This document shows, one piece after another, positions 61,344 to 64,000 of a DNA stretch of 64,000 bases. Positions within the stretch are counted from its first letter, which is position 1; every line of letters starts with the position of its first letter. The notes under the pieces were generated by a model, which saw only the letters and a program-made list of their open reading frames with translations, searched no databases and was not told where the DNA came from. Origin of the DNA: Ferruginibacter sp. (GTDB taxonomy: Bacteria; Bacteroidota; Bacteroidia; Chitinophagales; Chitinophagaceae); assembly GCA_016786725.1 (NCBI GenBank), contig JAEUVU010000013.1, positions 434,001 to 498,000 of the forward strand. The letters run 5' to 3'. The translations under genes were made by a program, and so were the position numbers.

Positions 61344-62219
61344 ATGAGTATGCGTCAGCTTAAAATCACTAAGTCAATCACAAACCGTGAAAGTCAGAGT
61401 TTAGAAAAATACCTGCAGGAGATAGGTAAAGTAGAACTCATATCACCAGAAGAAGAAGTAAAATTAGCAATCAAAATAAAACAGGGTTGCCAGAAATCAC
61501 TTGAGAAACTTACCAAAGCAAACCTTCGTTTTGTAGTATCGGTTGCCAAGCAATACCAAAACCAGGGGTTAACCTTGCCCGACCTTATCAATGAAGGAAA
61601 TCTTGGTTTGATAAAAGCTGCACAGCGTTTTGATGAAACACGTGGTTTTAAATTTATCTCTTATGCCGTGTGGTGGATAAGGCAAAGCATTTTGCAGGCA
61701 CTGGCCGAGCAATCGAGAATTGTTCGTTTGCCGTTAAATAAAGTGGGTTTAACCAACCGAATCAGCAAAGCATTTTCTCAACTGGAGCAGGAGTATGAAA
61801 GAGAGCCTACACCCGAAGAACTGGCCTTTTTATTAGACATGGATGCGGAGGAAATTGCAGCCACACTGGGCGTTGCTGCCCGGCATGTAAGCATGGATCA
61901 GCCCTTATCAGACAGCGAGGACGGCACTTTGATAGATGTACTGATAAACCACAATGCAGAAAAAACAGACGATGCACTGGCTTTTAATGCATCGCTTAAA
62001 ACAGAAATAGAACGGTCATTAAGTACCTTAACTGAAAGACAAAAAGATGTTATCCGGTTTTTTTTTGGCATTGGTGTGGATCATGCACTGAGCCTGGAAG
62101 ACATCGGCGAACATTTTAATTTAACCAGAGAAAGGGTAAGGCAGATAAAAGACAAAGCCATCACCAAACTGCGTTCAGCATCACGCTGCAAACTGCTGAA
62201 GACATATTTAGGAGCGTAA
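61344..62219 (+). CDS. rpoD: Primary-type RNA polymerase sigma factor (RpoD/SigA)
   Basis: A 291-residue sigma-70. Region 1.2 [15 protein letters not shown] and [21 protein letters not shown], region 2 [34 protein letters not shown] and [13 protein letters not shown], region 3, and region 4 [24 protein letters not shown]. Small size is typical of the Bacteroidota primary factor. Some normally constant positions differ from the versions I know ([12 protein letters not shown] instead of VGSLNKI), so it may be a paralogue rather than the only housekeeping factor. The 264-bp upstream spacer (61080-61343) is very AT-rich with a T-run and no clear box. Confidence 0.9.
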   Translation: MSMRQLKITKSITNRESQSLEKYLQEIGKVELISPEEEVKLAIKIKQGCQKSLEKLTKANLRFVVSVAKQYQNQGLTLPDLINEGNLGLIKAAQRFDETRGFKFISYAVWWIRQSILQALAEQSRIVRLPLNKVGLTNRISKAFSQLEQEYEREPTPEELAFLLDMDAEEIAATLGVAARHVSMDQPLSDSEDGTLIDVLINHNAEKTDDALAFNASLKTEIERSLSTLTERQKDVIRFFFGIGVDHALSLEDIGEHFNLTRERVRQIKDKAITKLRSASRCKLLKTYLGA

Positions 62220-62241
62220 TTTTCATGACATATACCTGATG

Positions 62242-62275
62242 AACAGCCTGGCAACAGCGCTGTTTTTATTTTTTA
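62242..62275 (+). terminator. Terminator after the sigma factor gene
   Basis: AACAGC 62242-62247 and GCTGTT 62259-62264 close a hairpin with an 11-base loop, followed by TTTATTTTTTA. It lies 22 bp after the stop and directly before the REP-like repeat. Confidence 0.6.
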
Positions 62276-62276
62276 T

Positions 62277-62338
62277 GGGTTGCCAACCTTCGGCAAATAT
62301 TTTCTGCTTAATATATTTCGGATAAAGGTTGGCAACCC
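62277..62338. repeat. REP-like palindrome, copy 2
   Basis: GGGTTGCCAACCTT 62277-62290 and complement 62325-62338, around a 34-bp centre. Read on the minus strand, the element has the same order of arms as the copy at 18491 (GTTGCCAACCTTTAT, centre, TGCCGAAGGTTGGCAACCC), so the two copies are in opposite orientation. Confidence 0.75.
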
Positions 62339-62419
62339 TTTAACCAAGAACGCTTTCCTGAAATCAATTTTAATAATCCTCAATTTTCCCCGAAATTTGC
62401 AAAACATTAAATTACAGAA

Positions 62420-63673
62420 ATGGCAATTGAAATAAAAGTTCCTACGGTGGGTGAAAGTATCAGTGAAGTTACCCTGGTTAAATGGCATAAGAAAGATGGC
62501 GAATGGGCCAACAGGGATGAAGTGATAGCAGAACTGGAAAGCGAAAAAGCAACATTTGAACTGAATGCTGAACAGGCTGGTGTGATAAAAATTATTGCCA
62601 ATGAAGGAGATACATTGAATATTGGAGATGTGGTATGTTCAATTGATACAGAAGCGGCCCCCCCACCCCCCAAAGGGGGGATTGAAGAAACCCCTGCTGA
62701 AAATGTAGCTCAATCTCAAACTACAAAGGAGGAACCTGTAAAGGAAGCGCCTCCTCAACCACAAACCACCAACGATAAACCACAAACCGAACTTAAAGCA
62801 ACACCGGTTGCAGCAGCCATCATTGCTGATAAGAAAGTGGATGTAAAAGCCGTAACCGCATCTGGCAGCAACGGAAAAATTGTGAAGCAGGATGTGATGG
62901 ATGCTTTGAATAATCCCGGCAGAAAGCCAGGCACTGTTTTGTTTGACAGAACAGACCGGACCCAGAAAATGAGCAACCTGCGCAAGACCATCAGCAGGCG
63001 TTTGGTGGAGGCAAAAAATACAACAGCCATGCTCACCACTTTTAACGAAGTGGATATGAGCGCCATCATGGAGATACGTAAAAAGTACAAGGATAAATTT
63101 AAAGAGCTGCATGGCGTTAACCTGGGCTTTATGAGTTTCTTCACCAAAGCATGTACCTATGCATTGATGGAGTGGCCGTCTGTAAATGCATACATTGACG
63201 GAGAAAATATTATCTATCATGATTACTGCGATATCTCTATTGCAGTGAGTGCGCCAAAAGGCCTGGTGGTGCCTGTTATACGCAATGCCGAAAGTTTAAG
63301 CATGGCTGGCATTGAAGCCGCAGTGGTTGATCTTGCAACAAAAGCAAAGGACAATAAATTAACCATTGAAGAAATGACCGGCGGAACTTTTACCATCACC
63401 AACGGGGGAATTTTTGGTTCGATGATGAGCACGCCGATCATCAATATTCCACAGAGCGCCATACTGGGCATGCATAATATTATAGAAAGGCCTATGGCTG
63501 TGAACGGGCAGGTTGTTATTAAGCCGATGATGTATGTGGCTTTGAGTTACGATCACCGCATCATTGACGGAAGGGAGTCAGTTGGGTTTTTAGTGAGGGT
63601 GAAAGAGTTACTTGAAAATCCTTCATTAATGCTGTTTGGGAAAGACCCGGTGAAGAGTTTGCTGGAACTTTAA
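62420..63673 (+). CDS. sucB: Dihydrolipoyl succinyltransferase (E2 of 2-oxoglutarate dehydrogenase)
   Basis: A 417-residue E2 enzyme. Lipoyl domain 1-75 with the lipoylated K43 in [11 protein letters not shown], a flexible linker (about 78-130), the E3-binding domain about 130-165 ([30 protein letters not shown]), and the catalytic domain with NGGIFGSM and [15 protein letters not shown] near its end. It transfers succinyl to CoA in the TCA cycle. The linker starts with [12 protein letters not shown], encoded by a C6AAAG6 palindrome at 62666-62680. sucA is not adjacent, so E1 lies elsewhere. Confidence 0.95.
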   Translation: MAIEIKVPTVGESISEVTLVKWHKKDGEWANRDEVIAELESEKATFELNAEQAGVIKIIANEGDTLNIGDVVCSIDTEAAPPPPKGGIEETPAENVAQSQTTKEEPVKEAPPQPQTTNDKPQTELKATPVAAAIIADKKVDVKAVTASGSNGKIVKQDVMDALNNPGRKPGTVLFDRTDRTQKMSNLRKTISRRLVEAKNTTAMLTTFNEVDMSAIMEIRKKYKDKFKELHGVNLGFMSFFTKACTYALMEWPSVNAYIDGENIIYHDYCDISIAVSAPKGLVVPVIRNAESLSMAGIEAAVVDLATKAKDNKLTIEEMTGGTFTITNGGIFGSMMSTPIINIPQSAILGMHNIIERPMAVNGQVVIKPMMYVALSYDHRIIDGRESVGFLVRVKELLENPSLMLFGKDPVKSLLEL

Positions 63674-63691
63674 TGATCGAATTCATAAAAC

Positions 63692-63760
63692 TGTCAGCCT
63701 GAACTTGCCGAAGGCAGGCTGCAGATTAAACATACCGGCTTCGACAGGCTCAGCCTGACA
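63692..63760. repeat. CAGCCTGA-type palindromic repeat
   Basis: CAGCCTG 63695-63701 and CAGGCTG 63715-63721 form a hairpin around AACTTGCCGAAGG, and CTTCGACAGGCTCAGCCTGAC follows at 63740. This is a known style of Bacteroidota dispersed repeat. Confidence 0.65.
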
Positions 63761-63787
63761 CACTTCAAATTTTTTGTTTAGATATTT

Positions 63788-63820
63788 AAGCCTGCATTAA
63801 AACCGCAGGCTTTATTTTTG
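63788..63820 (+). terminator. Terminator overlapping a possible promoter
   Basis: AAGCCTGC 63788-63795 and GCAGGCTT 63805-63812 flank ATTAAAACC, followed by TATTTTTG. That tail is at once a U-tract and a full TAnnTTTG -7 match (63813-63820), 4 bp before the next ATG. No TTG lies at the right distance, so the promoter is weakly supported. Confidence 0.6.
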
Positions 63821-63824
63821 CCTT

Positions 63825-64000
63825 ATGCGTTATCACTCCTATTTAAATTCTGCCAAAACAATTATTGAATTGTACAGGGGAGGTGTGCCGCTTGCCGGTT
63901 TTCTTAAAAAATATTTTTCGGCTAATAAAAAATATGGGAGTAAAGACAGGAAGCAAATTGCATCGCTTTGCTATAATTTTTACCGCCTGGGCAAAGCGGT
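63825..64000 (+). CDS. RsmB-type 16S rRNA methyltransferase, N-terminal fragment
   Basis: The frame from ATG 63825 remains open to the window end. The 58 visible residues (MRYHSYLNSAKTII, LYRGGVPLAGFLKKYFS, YGSKDRKQIASLCYNFYRLGK) match the NusB-like N-terminal domain of RsmB/Sun-type m5C methyltransferases from Bacteroidota. The catalytic domain lies outside the window. A hairpin terminator and a -7-like box lie directly upstream. Confidence 0.7.
   Translation, partial: MRYHSYLNSAKTIIELYRGGVPLAGFLKKYFSANKKYGSKDRKQIASLCYNFYRLGKA

Noticed and set aside
62639..63220. 193-codon minus-strand frame within sucB
   Set aside because: Cys/Phe/Leu-rich shadow of the E2 gene without any domain.

Overview
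The window looks like a chromosomal segment of a Bacteroidota bacterium, most likely a Chitinophagaceae-type member. The signs are a type IX secretion sorting domain, a TonB-dependent receptor with an N-terminal carboxypeptidase-like domain, a short (about 290 aa) primary-type sigma factor, TAnnTTTG-like -7 boxes with few Shine-Dalgarno sequences, a two-gene atpD-atpC unit, and a dcw cluster without murF, murB or ddl. I saw no tRNA, rRNA, CRISPR array, insertion sequence or prophage. This is a core-genome region, and most of its oddities lie in the spacers.

Layout. 1-6 kb: the end of a LytTR regulator, a secreted unknown, ComM/YifB, then a leftward run of lipoprotein, membrane protein, histidine kinase and response regulator. 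6.2-9.6 kb: three rightward genes of unknown function, two of them cysteine-rich and without signal peptides; each is preceded by a short leader that folds as the same H-type pseudoknot (copies at 6215, 8578 and 8951). 9.7-20.5 kb: ABC exporter, SemiSWEET, DUF983, PepSY, RDD and VOC proteins, a TonB receptor with its small partner, and two surface or periplasmic proteins. 20.6-25 kb: glpK-glpF and atpD-atpC. 25-28.5 kb: acyltransferase, YqgE, an orphan histidine kinase, DUF3052.

28.5-46 kb is the division and cell wall cluster, all rightward: mraZ, rsmH, ftsL, ftsI (PASTA type), murE, mraY, murD, ftsW, murG, murC, ftsQ, ftsA, ftsZ. Its upstream region carries a three-repeat MraZ operator and, before it, a phased array of DnaA-box-like 9-mers. 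The spacers in the cluster are filled with short palindromic repeats, some of which read into the ends or linkers of FtsL, MurC, FtsQ and FtsZ.

46-64 kb is a mixed region: DUF2490 protein, a repeat-bearing lipoprotein, a flavoprotein reductase, small lipoproteins and membrane proteins, EcsC, a solitary T9SS-domain protein, a class C beta-lactamase-like hydrolase, a frameshifted YhcG nuclease, M20 dipeptidase, a Tat-type superoxide dismutase, an LptF/LptG permease, a START-like protein, the RpoD-like sigma factor, the E2 subunit of 2-oxoglutarate dehydrogenase, and the first part of an RsmB-type rRNA methyltransferase.

The two signals I rate highest are the triplicated, covarying pseudoknot leader of the unknown three-gene cluster and the DnaA-box-like array in front of mraZ.
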